From the NCBI RefSeq assembly GCF_018141185.1, contig NZ_CP058560.1:992001-1056000 (forward strand): DNA of 64,000 nucleotides, in the 5' to 3' direction. The translations under genes and the position numbers were made by a program. Below the pieces are notes generated by a model. It ran no database searches, was not told the origin of the DNA, and saw only the letters and a program-made list of their open reading frames with translations. Of this stretch, positions 1 through 8,249 are shown one piece after another. Within the stretch, counting starts at the first letter, position 1. The number at the start of each line of letters is the position of its first letter. This stretch comes from Methanobacterium alkalithermotolerans. GTDB taxonomy: Archaea; Methanobacteriota; Methanobacteria; Methanobacteriales; Methanobacteriaceae.

Positions 1-319
1 GGCATAGGGCATTATAAGCCTCAATTATAAGGGTGTTAATGTCTTCTGGAATTTCAGCATTTATAATGGTATTTTTAATATTTTTAGAAGCTTCCTGTAA
101 TTCTTTATTGTTATTAACGTCTAAAGAATCCAGGTACCCCATTACTTCTCCATAAATTCCAGTGTCTTTCATGAATTTATCATAGGTTTCGGATGTTACC
201 ACAAATCCGGAAGGAACAGGTATACCTGCCTGGGTAAGTTCACCCAGATTAGCTCCCTTTCCACCAGCAATGTCAACATCTTCCTTGTTTAGATCTTCAA
301 AGAATGCCACATATTTCAT
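1..319 (-). CDS. ppsA: Phosphoenolpyruvate synthase, N-terminal part (runs off the window)
   Basis: This is the first 106 codons of a PEP synthase (pyruvate, water dikinase), which makes phosphoenolpyruvate from pyruvate and ATP for gluconeogenesis. The translation begins MKYVAFFEDLNKEDVDIAGG and continues KGANLGELTQAGIPVPSGFV, the conserved start of the ATP-binding PPDK N-terminal domain. The ATG at 317-319 is preceded on the minus strand by AAGGGGAT, a good ribosome binding site. The catalytic histidine and PEP-binding domains lie beyond base 1. Family assignment is secure; fine specificity against pyruvate phosphate dikinase cannot be tested on this fragment. Confidence 0.88.
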   Translation of the reverse strand, partial: MKYVAFFEDLNKEDVDIAGGKGANLGELTQAGIPVPSGFVVTSETYDKFMKDTGIYGEVMGYLDSLDVNNNKELQEASKNIKNTIINAEIPEDINTLIIEAYNALC

Positions 320-445
320 TTTATCCCCTTAAAATTTCTTGCTTATTTAGATAAGTTAAATATGAGATTAAATTCTATTTAATTTGAAAATGAATTTATA
401 TCAGAATTTATAATTTTTAAAAAGTTAATAAGAGTATAATAAAAT

Positions 446-470
446 TTTAACCGGTTATGAACCGGTTAAA
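446..470 (-). terminator. Hairpin terminator after rpl10e
   Basis: A perfect 11-bp inverted repeat (TTTAACCGGTT, loop ATG, AACCGGTTAAA) lies 13 nt past the rpl10e stop codon. On the minus strand it is followed by a T-rich tract. This fits an intrinsic-type terminator for rpl10e. The site lies between rpl10e and ppsA, which are both on the minus strand, so it would separate the two transcripts. Confidence 0.6.
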
Positions 471-482
471 TCCATTTTCATA

Positions 483-965
483 TTATTTTACCAGTTCTTC
501 TCCTTTTTCAATAATGAAGCTGCAAGAAACTGGTATTTTCATAGCGGCTCTTCTCAGGGCCTCTTTAGCATCCTTGAAGTTTTTCTTATTGGTTTTAACC
601 GTTAATATTTTCTGTCCCTTTTTAACCAGGGCAGTGGAACTAACTGGCTTACCAAAAGCTTTCCTCATACCATCCTGTACACGGTCAGCACCGGCTCCAG
701 TTGCCATAGGATTTTCACGAACAATGTGATGAGGGTAAACTCTTATTTTCAAATGATAACCCATTCGTCCTGCTTTCCTCTGCATATACCTGTTTGAAGC
801 AATCCTGGCCGCTTCTAATGCATTATGTGAAATGCTGGCTGGACCCTTAACTGCTATACTTACAGATACTGGAAATTCAGCAGATAAATTACCCATATCA
901 TATTGAACAATCCGTGAACCGGGGATTCTTCTAATGTACTCTTTTCTTGTGTACGCTCGAACCAT
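483..965 (-). CDS. rpl10e: Large ribosomal subunit protein L10e (uL16)
   Basis: A 160-residue protein of the L10e/uL16 family, which sits in the central region of the large ribosomal subunit near the A and P site tRNAs. The sequence is typical: MVRAYTRKEYIRRIPGSRIV at the N-terminus, then RMGYHLKIRVYPHHIVRENP and ATGAGADRVQDGMRKAFGKP in the conserved core. Length matches archaeal homologues. A minus-strand AAGGAGGAT precedes the ATG. It appears to be monocistronic, with its own hairpin terminator downstream. Confidence 0.96.
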   Translation of the reverse strand: MVRAYTRKEYIRRIPGSRIVQYDMGNLSAEFPVSVSIAVKGPASISHNALEAARIASNRYMQRKAGRMGYHLKIRVYPHHIVRENPMATGAGADRVQDGMRKAFGKPVSSTALVKKGQKILTVKTNKKNFKDAKEALRRAAMKIPVSCSFIIEKGEELVK

Positions 966-1299
966 AAATAATCCTCCTTAAAAATTTCATTAATAAATAC
1001 TAGAAAATTGTAGAGTGATAACTTTGATTAAGTTAAGTTCAATTTCTAAATAACCATTAATAAATATTGCCTTTACATATTCTTATAATGATTCTGGTAA
1101 ATATATACCATAACCTTTACCATTATTATAATTGAATTAATTTATTAATTAAAAGGTACTTAAAAATGTAGTGAACTATTAAGAAGAAAGATAAAAAATA
1201 CATCTTAATCATCTTAATTAGTGAAAGCTCCTTTAAATTAAATTAAATAGCTATTCGAATTAAATCCATGAATATAACCTTAAATGAAGGTGTTATCAA
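966..1299. other. Divergent intergenic region rpl10e / cooC-like
   Basis: This 334-bp AT-rich gap separates two divergent genes and must contain both promoters. Only short AT-rich TATA-like stretches and the two ribosome binding sites are visible: AAGGAGG for rpl10e and GAAGGTG before the ATG at 1300. No convincing small gene, RNA structure or repeat was seen. Confidence 0.5.
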
Positions 1300-2079
1300 A
1301 TGAAAATTGCTATAACTGGAAAAGGAGGGGTGGGTAAAACAACCCTTTCAAGTACTTTATCCTGTATATTTTCCCGGACATATAAAGTATTCGCCATTGA
1401 TGCTGACCCGGACATGAACCTGGCATCCAGCCTGGGCATCACTAAGAATATTACTCCTATATCAAAAATGAAAGAATTGATTAAGGATAGAACCGGTGCT
1501 GAACCCGGTTCCTCTTTTGGGGAAATATTCCGAATAAACCCTAAAATAAGTGACCTTCCTGAATCTCTTTCCATTAATTATGATCCAGAAGGGAGACTGA
1601 AACTGCTGGTTATGGGTACTGTGGATAAAGGAGGGGATGGTTGTATATGTCCTGCTTCTGTTCTCCTTAAGGCTATTTTAAGGCATATGATCTTAAAAAA
1701 AGATGAAATAGTGATTCTGGATATGGAAGCCGGGATTGAACATTTAGGGCGAAAAACCGCTGAATCCGTTGATATGATGATTGTGGTGGTTGAACCTGGT
1801 TTAAAATCCCTGGAAACCGCCCATAGAATAAAAAAACTCGCCGGAGATATTGGAGTACAAAATATACAGGCAGTGATTAATAAGGTCTCCACTAAAGAAG
1901 AAGAATCATTTGTTCAACAGAAGCTAAAAGAACTTGATATTGGAGTAATTGGAAGTATACCTCGTGATCAGATGGTTATAAAGGCAGATATGGAAGGAAG
2001 ACCATTAACGGATTATGATGACTCGCCAGCACTTGATTCTATAGAAAAAATAGCAGAAAACATCTTAAATATGGAATAA
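1300..2079 (+). CDS. cooC: CooC-type nickel-insertion ATPase (MinD/ParA family)
   Basis: A 259-residue P-loop ATPase of the CooC branch of the MinD/ParA family. CooC proteins drive ATP-dependent nickel insertion into the C-cluster of carbon monoxide dehydrogenase. The deviant Walker A motif KGGVGKTT is at residues 9-16, the switch region AIDADPDMNLASSLGI follows near 34-49, and a Walker B-like VILDMEAGIEHLG sits near residue 140. The cysteine in DGCICPAS (near 107-114) resembles the CxC metal and dimerisation motif of CooC. A GGTG ribosome binding site precedes the ATG. No CODH gene is in the window, so the client is not shown; another nickel enzyme is possible. A second Coo-type nickel protein (CooT-like) lies at 17853. 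Confidence 0.82.
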   Translation: MKIAITGKGGVGKTTLSSTLSCIFSRTYKVFAIDADPDMNLASSLGITKNITPISKMKELIKDRTGAEPGSSFGEIFRINPKISDLPESLSINYDPEGRLKLLVMGTVDKGGDGCICPASVLLKAILRHMILKKDEIVILDMEAGIEHLGRKTAESVDMMIVVVEPGLKSLETAHRIKKLAGDIGVQNIQAVINKVSTKEEESFVQQKLKELDIGVIGSIPRDQMVIKADMEGRPLTDYDDSPALDSIEKIAENILNME

Positions 2080-2116
2080 ATAAGACCATTAATTAAAATC
2101 AATAAAGGTTCTCATA

Positions 2117-2344
2117 ATGAATTTTAAAGCAGATATCAAACTGGAATATAAAACAAAAAAGCAGGCCCAAATTGCTTTAGAATCTTTAAAACCAGATAAT
2201 ATAAATTATGTAAATTCCAAAATACAGGGAAGTACGTTAATATTTAAATTATCTGGTGAATCAATTCGCAGTTTCCTGGCTAGTGCTGATGACCTCATCT
2301 TCTGCGAGATGGTAGTGGAAAAAATGTTAAATGAGATGAAATGA
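2117..2344 (+). CDS. pcc1: KEOPS complex subunit Pcc1
   Basis: A 75-residue Pcc1-type protein. Pcc1 dimerises and acts as the platform of the KEOPS complex, which makes the N6-threonylcarbamoyladenosine modification at position 37 of ANN-decoding tRNAs. The pattern of N-terminal beta strand (DIKLEYKTKKQAQIALESLK), a middle GSTLIFKLSGESIRSFLAS segment, and a C-terminal helix (LIFCEMVVEKML) matches archaeal Pcc1. It lies 37 bp after the cooC-like gene and 61 bp before serS, so it may be cotranscribed with translation genes. Small size limits certainty slightly. Confidence 0.82.
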   Translation: MNFKADIKLEYKTKKQAQIALESLKPDNINYVNSKIQGSTLIFKLSGESIRSFLASADDLIFCEMVVEKMLNEMK

Positions 2345-2405
2345 ATTTGAGTTCCAGTTTAAGAATCTTTATTGATTATGCTTAAAATGATAACAGGTGA
2401 AAGTA

Positions 2406-3974
2406 ATGAAATTCATACTTCAAGGCGAAATAAGTTTCTCTAAAGATGCCGAAAATGCTAGAGAAGACTTAAAAGAGTTTATAAAAGAGGCTAATAGTGA
2501 ATTACTGCTCCGGGGTGTTCCTGAAAATCAGAAAAAAGAAGGGGCTAAAATCACCAGCTGGAATATTGAAGGGGCCTTACTAAAACTACAAATAGATTCA
2601 GGGCACAGAGTCAGGGCATATGACGCCCTTTTAAGGATTAAAAAACCATTAGGTGAACTTCTAGGTAAAAAATATCATCTGGGTATAAGGAAGATGCATG
2701 TTAACTGCTACCAGATTATTATACCTACCCGAGAAGGTAGTTATGATATAGATATGGAACTGGCCCGGAGTCTTCCTCAGATTTCTGATTTTAAAATAGA
2801 AGAAAATAGAGTGGTGGTGGAGCTACATAATCTCTCTGAATCAGAACTAAGAAAACATATCGTCAATCGGATTATTAAGCATGTTACCCTGGAAAAGCAG
2901 GAAGAAGAAGAATCTTCTGCAGAAAAACCTACAGATATTCTAACCCGCCAGGTAACCAAAGCCACCCCTGGAGAAATAATAGCACGTAGTAAAAAAATTA
3001 AGCCGCTTTTTAAAGGAGATCCCACTGAAGAAGCTGTAAAACAGGGTTGGGTTAAAAAATTCCCTGGTCGTGGCCAGTGGTTCTACGGCCCCCAGCTGGT
3101 AGCTCTACAGAGAGCCCTGGAAGAGATATTATTAGAGGAAATGGTGTATAAAATGGGTTTTATGGAATGTCTATTCCCTAAATTAATCCCCATACCCATA
3201 ATGCATAAAATGAGATACCTGGAAGGGCTCCCTGAGGGAATGTATTACTGTTCTGCTCCAAAAAGAGACCCGGAAACCTTTGAAAAATTCAAAAATGATC
3301 TGATAATCAATAAAGAAGTTCCCATTGATCTTTTAAAAGAAGGACTAAAAGACCCATCCTATGTTATAGCTCCCGCCCAGTGCGAACCATTTTATGAATT
3401 TTTAAGTCACGAAGTGGTGGATGAAAAAGAGTTACCAATAAAATTCTTTGATAGAAGTGGATGGACCTACCGCTGGGAAGCTGGAGGGGCCAAAGGTTTG
3501 GATCGGGTTCATGAATTCCAACGAATAGAACTGGTATGGTTAGGTACACCTGAACAAACCAATAATATCCGGGATGAATCCATTGATCTTTCTTATGAAA
3601 TCGCCGATAAAATGGAATTGGAATGGTACAATGAAGTAGGAGACGACCCTTTCTATCTGGAAGGGCGAAAGGTGGAAGATAGAGGTATTGAATTCCCGGA
3701 TGTGCCTAAATATGAAATGAGATTATCCATACCTGGACAGGAGAAAGGAGTGGCAGTTGTTTCTGCTAATGTCCATGGGACTCATTTTGTAGAAGGATTT
3801 TCTATAAAAGAAGCCCGAAAACAGAATATATGGACAGGATGTACGGGAATAGGAGTTTCACGATGGGTATTTGGTTTCCTGGCTCAGAAAGGTTTTGATA
3901 TGGAAAAATGGCCAGAAATAGTTAAAGAAAGGGTGGAAAAAATTAGAGTACCGAAAATGGTAACCTGGCCCTGA
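2406..3974 (+). CDS. serS: Methanogen-type (type 2) seryl-tRNA synthetase
   Basis: A protein of about 522 residues that charges tRNA-Ser with serine. It belongs to the atypical type 2 SerRS found almost only in methanogens, with a long N-terminal tRNA-binding domain and a catalytic core that holds an active-site zinc. Core segments are visible: KKFPGRGQWFYGPQLVALQR, YYCSAPKRDPETFEKFKNDL (a likely zinc cysteine), GWTYRWEAGGAKGLDRVHEF (motif 2) and IWTGCTGIGVSRWVFGF (second zinc cysteine and motif 3). An upstream in-frame GTG at 2397 is probably not the start, because it overlaps the GGTGA ribosome binding site at 2396-2400; the ATG at 2406 is correctly spaced from it. Confidence 0.95.
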   Translation: MKFILQGEISFSKDAENAREDLKEFIKEANSELLLRGVPENQKKEGAKITSWNIEGALLKLQIDSGHRVRAYDALLRIKKPLGELLGKKYHLGIRKMHVNCYQIIIPTREGSYDIDMELARSLPQISDFKIEENRVVVELHNLSESELRKHIVNRIIKHVTLEKQEEEESSAEKPTDILTRQVTKATPGEIIARSKKIKPLFKGDPTEEAVKQGWVKKFPGRGQWFYGPQLVALQRALEEILLEEMVYKMGFMECLFPKLIPIPIMHKMRYLEGLPEGMYYCSAPKRDPETFEKFKNDLIINKEVPIDLLKEGLKDPSYVIAPAQCEPFYEFLSHEVVDEKELPIKFFDRSGWTYRWEAGGAKGLDRVHEFQRIELVWLGTPEQTNNIRDESIDLSYEIADKMELEWYNEVGDDPFYLEGRKVEDRGIEFPDVPKYEMRLSIPGQEKGVAVVSANVHGTHFVEGFSIKEARKQNIWTGCTGIGVSRWVFGFLAQKGFDMEKWPEIVKERVEKIRVPKMVTWP

Positions 3975-4007
3975 GGGATTTTTGATCTTTTAAAAAGGTG
4001 AGTTAGA

Positions 4008-4448
4008 ATGAAATGCGAAAACCATCCAGATAAGGAAGGAGTGGCCGCCTGTGTAAGTTGTGGTAAAATACTCTGTGCAGATTGTCGTTTAAAACTGGTT
4101 GGAAAAAATTACTGTCAGGAATGTGCCGATGACCTGGTAACTTTGTATAGTGATAAAAAAGAGGTAGCTTCAGAATCAAAACCCATAAAAGCAGGTTATG
4201 GTAAAGTAAAACCCCAAAGCAGCCCTGCTATGGATAACAGCTATGAAAAAGCCAGACCAGTTAAAAAAGATTCCTCCAATAGATTCCTGCTATTTTGCCT
4301 TATTTTCCTGGTGGTCCTGTTTTTTATTGCTCTGGGGCTTTACATAATTTACCTGTTGTATCTGGCTCCTTTTTATGGTGACCTGTCAAATGTAATAAAT
4401 ATTTTGCTCACCGACCCTCAGAGGATAATTAACTTTTTAATAGGTTAA
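4008..4448 (+). CDS. B-box-type zinc finger membrane protein
   Basis: A 146-residue protein of unknown role. The N-terminus (residues 3-40) is a compact zinc-binding module with regularly spaced cysteines and one histidine: CENHPDKEGVAACVSCGKIL, then CADC and a final CQEC. This resembles a B-box or double zinc ribbon. A hydrophilic linker follows, then a strongly hydrophobic stretch near residues 95-120 (FLLFCLIFLVVLFFIALGLY) that should be a membrane anchor. Such proteins often have the zinc module in the cytoplasm. It lies 33 bp after serS and 5 bp before the next gene, so the three are probably cotranscribed. Function is not inferable. Confidence 0.7.
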   Translation: MKCENHPDKEGVAACVSCGKILCADCRLKLVGKNYCQECADDLVTLYSDKKEVASESKPIKAGYGKVKPQSSPAMDNSYEKARPVKKDSSNRFLLFCLIFLVVLFFIALGLYIIYLLYLAPFYGDLSNVINILLTDPQRIINFLIG

Positions 4449-4453
4449 AATGA

Positions 4454-4798
4454 GTGGATTTATTGACTGACCCCCAATACCCTAAATTTTTACCCCTGTG
4501 CCATCAAAAAGAAGATAGGAGCATTTATTTTAAAAATAAACCTCTCCCCCTTTGTGCAAGGTGTACTGGTATTTTTTTAGGAATATTCACGTTGCCTTTT
4601 TTTCATATAGGCCTTATAGATCCATCTATTTTAGCCTTATTATTCTTAACCGCACCGGCAATAATTGATGGAGGTACCCAGTATCTGGAATGGAGAGAAA
4701 GTAATAATTTGCTCCGTTTAGTTACTGGTTTTATGTTAGGGTCGTCTCTGGCAATTTTAGTGGTGATAACCGGTAGAATAATTGTTTATAGCCTGTAA
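4454..4798 (+). CDS. DUF2085-type membrane protein
   Basis: A 114-residue membrane protein of the DUF2085 family. The signature PLCHQKEDRSIYFKNKPLPL followed by CARCTGIFLG is characteristic of the family: the H and three cysteines suggest metal binding, and the rest forms about three transmembrane helices (FLGIFTLPFFHIGL, ILALLFLTAPAII, LVTGFMLGSSLAILVVITGRI). The start is uncertain: GTG at 4454 gives the listed length, and an in-frame TTG at 4463 is an alternative. No function is known to me. It probably shares a transcript with the zinc finger membrane protein 5 bp upstream, which is also cysteine-rich. Confidence 0.72.
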   Translation: MDLLTDPQYPKFLPLCHQKEDRSIYFKNKPLPLCARCTGIFLGIFTLPFFHIGLIDPSILALLFLTAPAIIDGGTQYLEWRESNNLLRLVTGFMLGSSLAILVVITGRIIVYSL

Positions 4799-4892
4799 AA
4801 ATAAATTATCTTTTATTAAAATTAATAATCATATAAAATTTTAAAAATAAGAACTATAATAATACTAAAAAAAAAAATATAAAAAAGAGAAA

Positions 4893-5687
4893 TTAATCCT
4901 CTTTTTCTTTTTTTACCTCGGTGAGAACTTCTTCAGCAATTTCTTCTACTTCTTCTTCAGTTACTCCGCCTTCAGGCATTTCTTTTTTCTTTTCAAAGAC
5001 ATCGGCAAATTCCACTTTTTCCAGGTTTTCAATGTTTTCCCAGATATCTTTGGCTATTCTAAACCGGGCAAAGGTAATGTCCATGTAAGATTTCTGGTCA
5101 AACCGGCTAAGTTCATCCATAATAATGGTTACTTTACCATCCTGGATGTTTACTTCAGTCTTATCCATGTTAATTTTAGGATTAGGATAGTGGAGCTGGA
5201 TCATGCTCTTAATTTTATCCACATCGTCTTCCAGAATCTCTTTAATTTCCACCTGATACTCCAGGTTCTTTCCAGCTAATTCATGATTAAAGTCCAGACG
5301 AACTCTTCCACCACTTATGCTTTGAATTCTGCCATTGTGACCTTCTACCGTAATATTCATTCCCACATAAGGTTTTATGTTCTGTTTTTTGAACTCCTTC
5401 ATAGGAACCAGTTGCACCAGTTTAGGATCCCTGTCTCCAAAACCATCTTCAGGAGTCAATTCAATTGTTTTTTGTTCTCCTGCTTCCATATCAATAATAG
5501 CCTGGTCGATTCCTTTTAAAAGGTGACCTCCGCCTACAATTATAGGTATGGGTCCATATACCTTTTCATCAATTTTAATTCCGGCTTCTTCAGCCACTTC
5601 TTCTATGGTGGTATCAAAGACATCACCAGTCTCTTTGGTTCGTCCTGTAAATTCTAATCTTACGAAATCTCCTTCTTTAATTGCCAT
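4893..5687 (-). CDS. Long FKBP-type peptidyl-prolyl isomerase
   Basis: A 264-residue archaeal long-type FKBP (SlyD-like), a cytoplasmic prolyl isomerase with chaperone activity. The FKBP fold begins at GDFVRLEFTGRTKETGDVFD (residues 6-25). An insert-in-flap chaperone domain follows, and FKBP elements return at GRVRLDFNHELAGKNLEYQV (about residues 125-145). An extra C-terminal domain of about 115 residues ends in an acidic tail rich in Glu and Lys, as in other methanogen proteins of this type. The ATG is preceded by GGAGGCTAGAGAT. Its start overlaps the last 28 bp of the nucleotidyltransferase gene, so the two are translationally coupled. Confidence 0.92.
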   Translation of the reverse strand: MAIKEGDFVRLEFTGRTKETGDVFDTTIEEVAEEAGIKIDEKVYGPIPIIVGGGHLLKGIDQAIIDMEAGEQKTIELTPEDGFGDRDPKLVQLVPMKEFKKQNIKPYVGMNITVEGHNGRIQSISGGRVRLDFNHELAGKNLEYQVEIKEILEDDVDKIKSMIQLHYPNPKINMDKTEVNIQDGKVTIIMDELSRFDQKSYMDITFARFRIAKDIWENIENLEKVEFADVFEKKKEMPEGGVTEEEVEEIAEEVLTEVKKEKED

Positions 5688-6781
5688 ATCTCTAGCCTCC
5701 TGTGAGGTATTCTATTTTTAAACTCTTGTAAAACGTGTTTATCTTTATAATTTAATACACGAATAAGAGAAGGGTAATTTTCTATATACTTAGAAATTGT
5801 TTCCTTATCAACTTTTGCCTCCAGAGAAGATAAAACCCTATGTTGAAAATGGGTGGAAAACCCCCGGGAGATACATTTCTGAATTTGATTCAAATTTTCA
5901 AAAGGCCTCTTTGTTAATAGTTTTTCCACAGTATTCTCATCTACTAAGGATAAGGATAATAGTTCTTCTTTACGGTATTCATTAACTGTTTTTAAAATAT
6001 TTTCTATATCCCTTAAATCATGTAAAGGGGCCCTATTTAAAGTCATTTCCTGTTCCAGAACCTTAATAGTTTCTGGAGGTAACATGTCCCTGGCCTGACT
6101 AAGTTCCCCTTCCAGGACGGCCTGGCGAATGATGGTTCCACTCACATCAGGAATGCGTTTAACAAATATGAATTTATTTTTAAAATCAAATCCAATTTTA
6201 GTAAGTGACCGGGAAAGAGAAGCAATAACATAGTTGTCTTCTTCCAGCTTGCCCTCCATTACGATTTCCCGGGTATTCATATCCACCATTTTATATGGTT
6301 TGGGAGCCACTCCATGTCCTTTACTGATTCTTTCCATTATTTGATCAAATCCCTCCACTGGTTTAAAGCCACGTGGAATGTAATCTGCATCCAGGGCCTG
6401 GAACATGCGGGCCAAACAAAGAGAATATTGACCAGACCCCATAATGCCCATAGGAGGCCCTTCCACCACTATATCTGCCCCGACATTTACTGCGGCTCGG
6501 GCCCGGGCTTCCCGGGTCATGATGTATGGCAGGCCCCGGCCACTGCGCTCAGTTGGTCCTGGAACCACCGCCACAAATAATCCTTCCGGGACTTTTTTTT
6601 TCGCTTCCATCATACAATGCCGGTGCCCCTTATGTAGTGGAGAATATTCCGTGAAATCAGCAATAAGAGGCCGCATGCTCTTATTTAATTTTTTATATGC
6701 TGGTTTTTGGGAAGCATCATGGTAGATAATATTTCTATCCCTTTCCAGTATGGCTGTGATTAGATTTTCAGAAGGTGACAT
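5660..6781 (-). CDS. HIGH-type nucleotidyltransferase (TmcAL-like family)
   Basis: A 373-residue protein of the HIGH_NTase1 family. The ATP-binding nucleotidylyltransferase signature is FTEYSPLHKGHRHCMMEAKK (residues 43-62), with HxGH as HKGH. Further family segments are VVPGPTERSGRGLPYIMTRE and VVEGPPMGIMGSGQYSLCLA. Bacterial members include TmcAL, which makes N4-acetylcytidine in the anticodon of elongator tRNA-Met with acetate and ATP; whether archaeal members do this is not known to me. The N-terminal 34 residues before MRPLIADFTEY are not obviously conserved and no ribosome binding site precedes 6781, so the true start could be the internal ATG near 6679. Confidence 0.78.
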   Translation of the reverse strand: MSPSENLITAILERDRNIIYHDASQKPAYKKLNKSMRPLIADFTEYSPLHKGHRHCMMEAKKKVPEGLFVAVVPGPTERSGRGLPYIMTREARARAAVNVGADIVVEGPPMGIMGSGQYSLCLARMFQALDADYIPRGFKPVEGFDQIMERISKGHGVAPKPYKMVDMNTREIVMEGKLEEDNYVIASLSRSLTKIGFDFKNKFIFVKRIPDVSGTIIRQAVLEGELSQARDMLPPETIKVLEQEMTLNRAPLHDLRDIENILKTVNEYRKEELLSLSLVDENTVEKLLTKRPFENLNQIQKCISRGFSTHFQHRVLSSLEAKVDKETISKYIENYPSLIRVLNYKDKHVLQEFKNRIPHRRLEIWQLKKEIS

Positions 6782-6904
6782 GTTATCATTATTTTAATTT
6801 TAGGATTCAGTATTTGGTTAAACAATAACCTAACAACACAAATTATTTGATTACCTTTTAATAAAACTTATGGCTGATGCAAAAGAACAGAACTGGTGCA
6901 AGTT

Positions 6905-8197
6905 ATGATATATGATCTATGTTTAAAAGACTGTAAACTCCACCCCCGCAAGGGACTGTATAATGTGGGTATTGAACAGGGCAAAATTATGGCCCTGAAA
7001 AAAACACCTCTGGTGGCAGATAAGGTGATTGATATTAAAGGGAAGGTGATTTTGCCTGGTTTAATAGATGTGCATGTCCATTTTAGAGATCCCGGTTTAA
7101 CCTATAAGGAAAATTTTAAAAGTGGTTCCCAGGCAGCGGCCCATGGGGGGTTTACCACCATTATGGATATGCCCAACACTATTCCTCCCACCAGTACCGC
7201 CCGTTTTTTTAAGGAAAAAAAAGAAATAGCCTCCAAAAAATGTATGGTTGATTTTGCACTGCATGCCGGAGCAGGTGATCTGGTGGAAATTGAAAAAATT
7301 GCTCCCCAAAAACCAGCTTCATTTAAATTATTTATGGACCTGTGCAGTGATGAATTTTTAGGTCAGGTTTTTGAAAAGGTATCCTCCTTAGATTCTGAAA
7401 TTCCACTGACCCTTCATGGAGAAAATCAAAAAATGGTTAATGATTGTACCAAAAAGCTTCAGGATAAAAATAAAAACGAAGCATTTGATTACAGTCTGGC
7501 CCGGCCTCCTAAAGCAGAAGTATTAGCAGTAGATCAGGCCCTGAATCTTTCCCGAAAGTTCCAGCAAAAAATACATATTTGCCATGTAAGTACCTCCCGG
7601 GCTTTAGAGTTAATTAATTCTAAAAAAATAGAAGGTGTGCCGGCAAGTTGTGAAATTACACCTCATCATCTTTTACTTGATTCTTCAGAATTTAAAAAAT
7701 GGGGTAATCTAACAAAAACCAACCCTCCTTTGCGGTCTAAAGAGGAGGGTATTTCTTTTCCACTGCTGGATAAAATAGATATTATTGCCACAGATCACGC
7801 CCCCCATACTCTGAAAGAAAAAGAAAAAGGTGTTTGGGAGGCAGCTCCCGGTATTCCCGGTCTTGAAACAGTTCTTCCTTTATTATTAACCCAGATGAAT
7901 AAAAATAATTTAACTCTGAATCAAATTAAAAATCTTTTATGTGAAAATCCATCGAAAATATTCAATTTAGAAAATAAAGGGTATATAAAAGAAGGGATGG
8001 ATGCAGATATGGTGGTACTTGACCTTAAGTTAGAGGGTAAGATTAATCCCGATGATTTTTATACCAAGGCAGAGTATACTCCTTTTTCAGGATGGGAATA
8101 TAAAGGGGCTCCAGTTATGACCCTATCCCATGGGAATGTTATTATGGAAGAAGGGCAAATTATGGAAAACAAAGGACGCTATGTTTACCCTGATTAA
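6905..8197 (+). CDS. pyrC: Dihydroorotase
   Basis: A protein of about 430 residues of the amidohydrolase superfamily. Dihydroorotase closes carbamoyl-aspartate to dihydroorotate in pyrimidine synthesis. The metal-binding DVHVHFRDPG motif carries the HxH pair, followed by GGFTTIMDMPNTIPPTS; later metal ligands are in EITPHHLLLD and IIATDHAPHTLKEKEKG. The pattern matches the bacterial/archaeal PyrC-AllB type. An in-frame GTG at 6896 gives a longer version, but it lies inside the GGTG ribosome binding site that serves the ATG at 6905. No other pyrimidine gene is adjacent. It is convergent with the giant surface protein gene. Confidence 0.93.
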   Translation: MIYDLCLKDCKLHPRKGLYNVGIEQGKIMALKKTPLVADKVIDIKGKVILPGLIDVHVHFRDPGLTYKENFKSGSQAAAHGGFTTIMDMPNTIPPTSTARFFKEKKEIASKKCMVDFALHAGAGDLVEIEKIAPQKPASFKLFMDLCSDEFLGQVFEKVSSLDSEIPLTLHGENQKMVNDCTKKLQDKNKNEAFDYSLARPPKAEVLAVDQALNLSRKFQQKIHICHVSTSRALELINSKKIEGVPASCEITPHHLLLDSSEFKKWGNLTKTNPPLRSKEEGISFPLLDKIDIIATDHAPHTLKEKEKGVWEAAPGIPGLETVLPLLLTQMNKNNLTLNQIKNLLCENPSKIFNLENKGYIKEGMDADMVVLDLKLEGKINPDDFYTKAEYTPFSGWEYKGAPVMTLSHGNVIMEEGQIMENKGRYVYPD

Positions 8198-8218
8198 TTT
8201 GATTTAAAAAAAAAGCTT

Positions 8219-8249
8219 AATAGAATATTTTTTTTATCAATATTCTATT
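8219..8249. terminator. Bidirectional terminator between pyrC and the surface protein gene
   Basis: A perfect 11-bp inverted repeat, AATAGAATATT (8219-8229) and AATATTCTATT (8239-8249), is separated by a 9-nt loop. It is followed by a T run on the plus strand (8248-8254) and by a T run on the minus strand (complement of the A run near 8205-8214). Both convergent genes can therefore end here. The stop codon of the surface protein gene (8245-8247) is inside the right arm. Confidence 0.7.

Noticed and set aside
2397..2405. GTG start for serS
   Set aside because: The GTG overlaps the GGTGA ribosome binding site that serves the ATG at 2406. The same false upstream start occurs at pyrC (6896).
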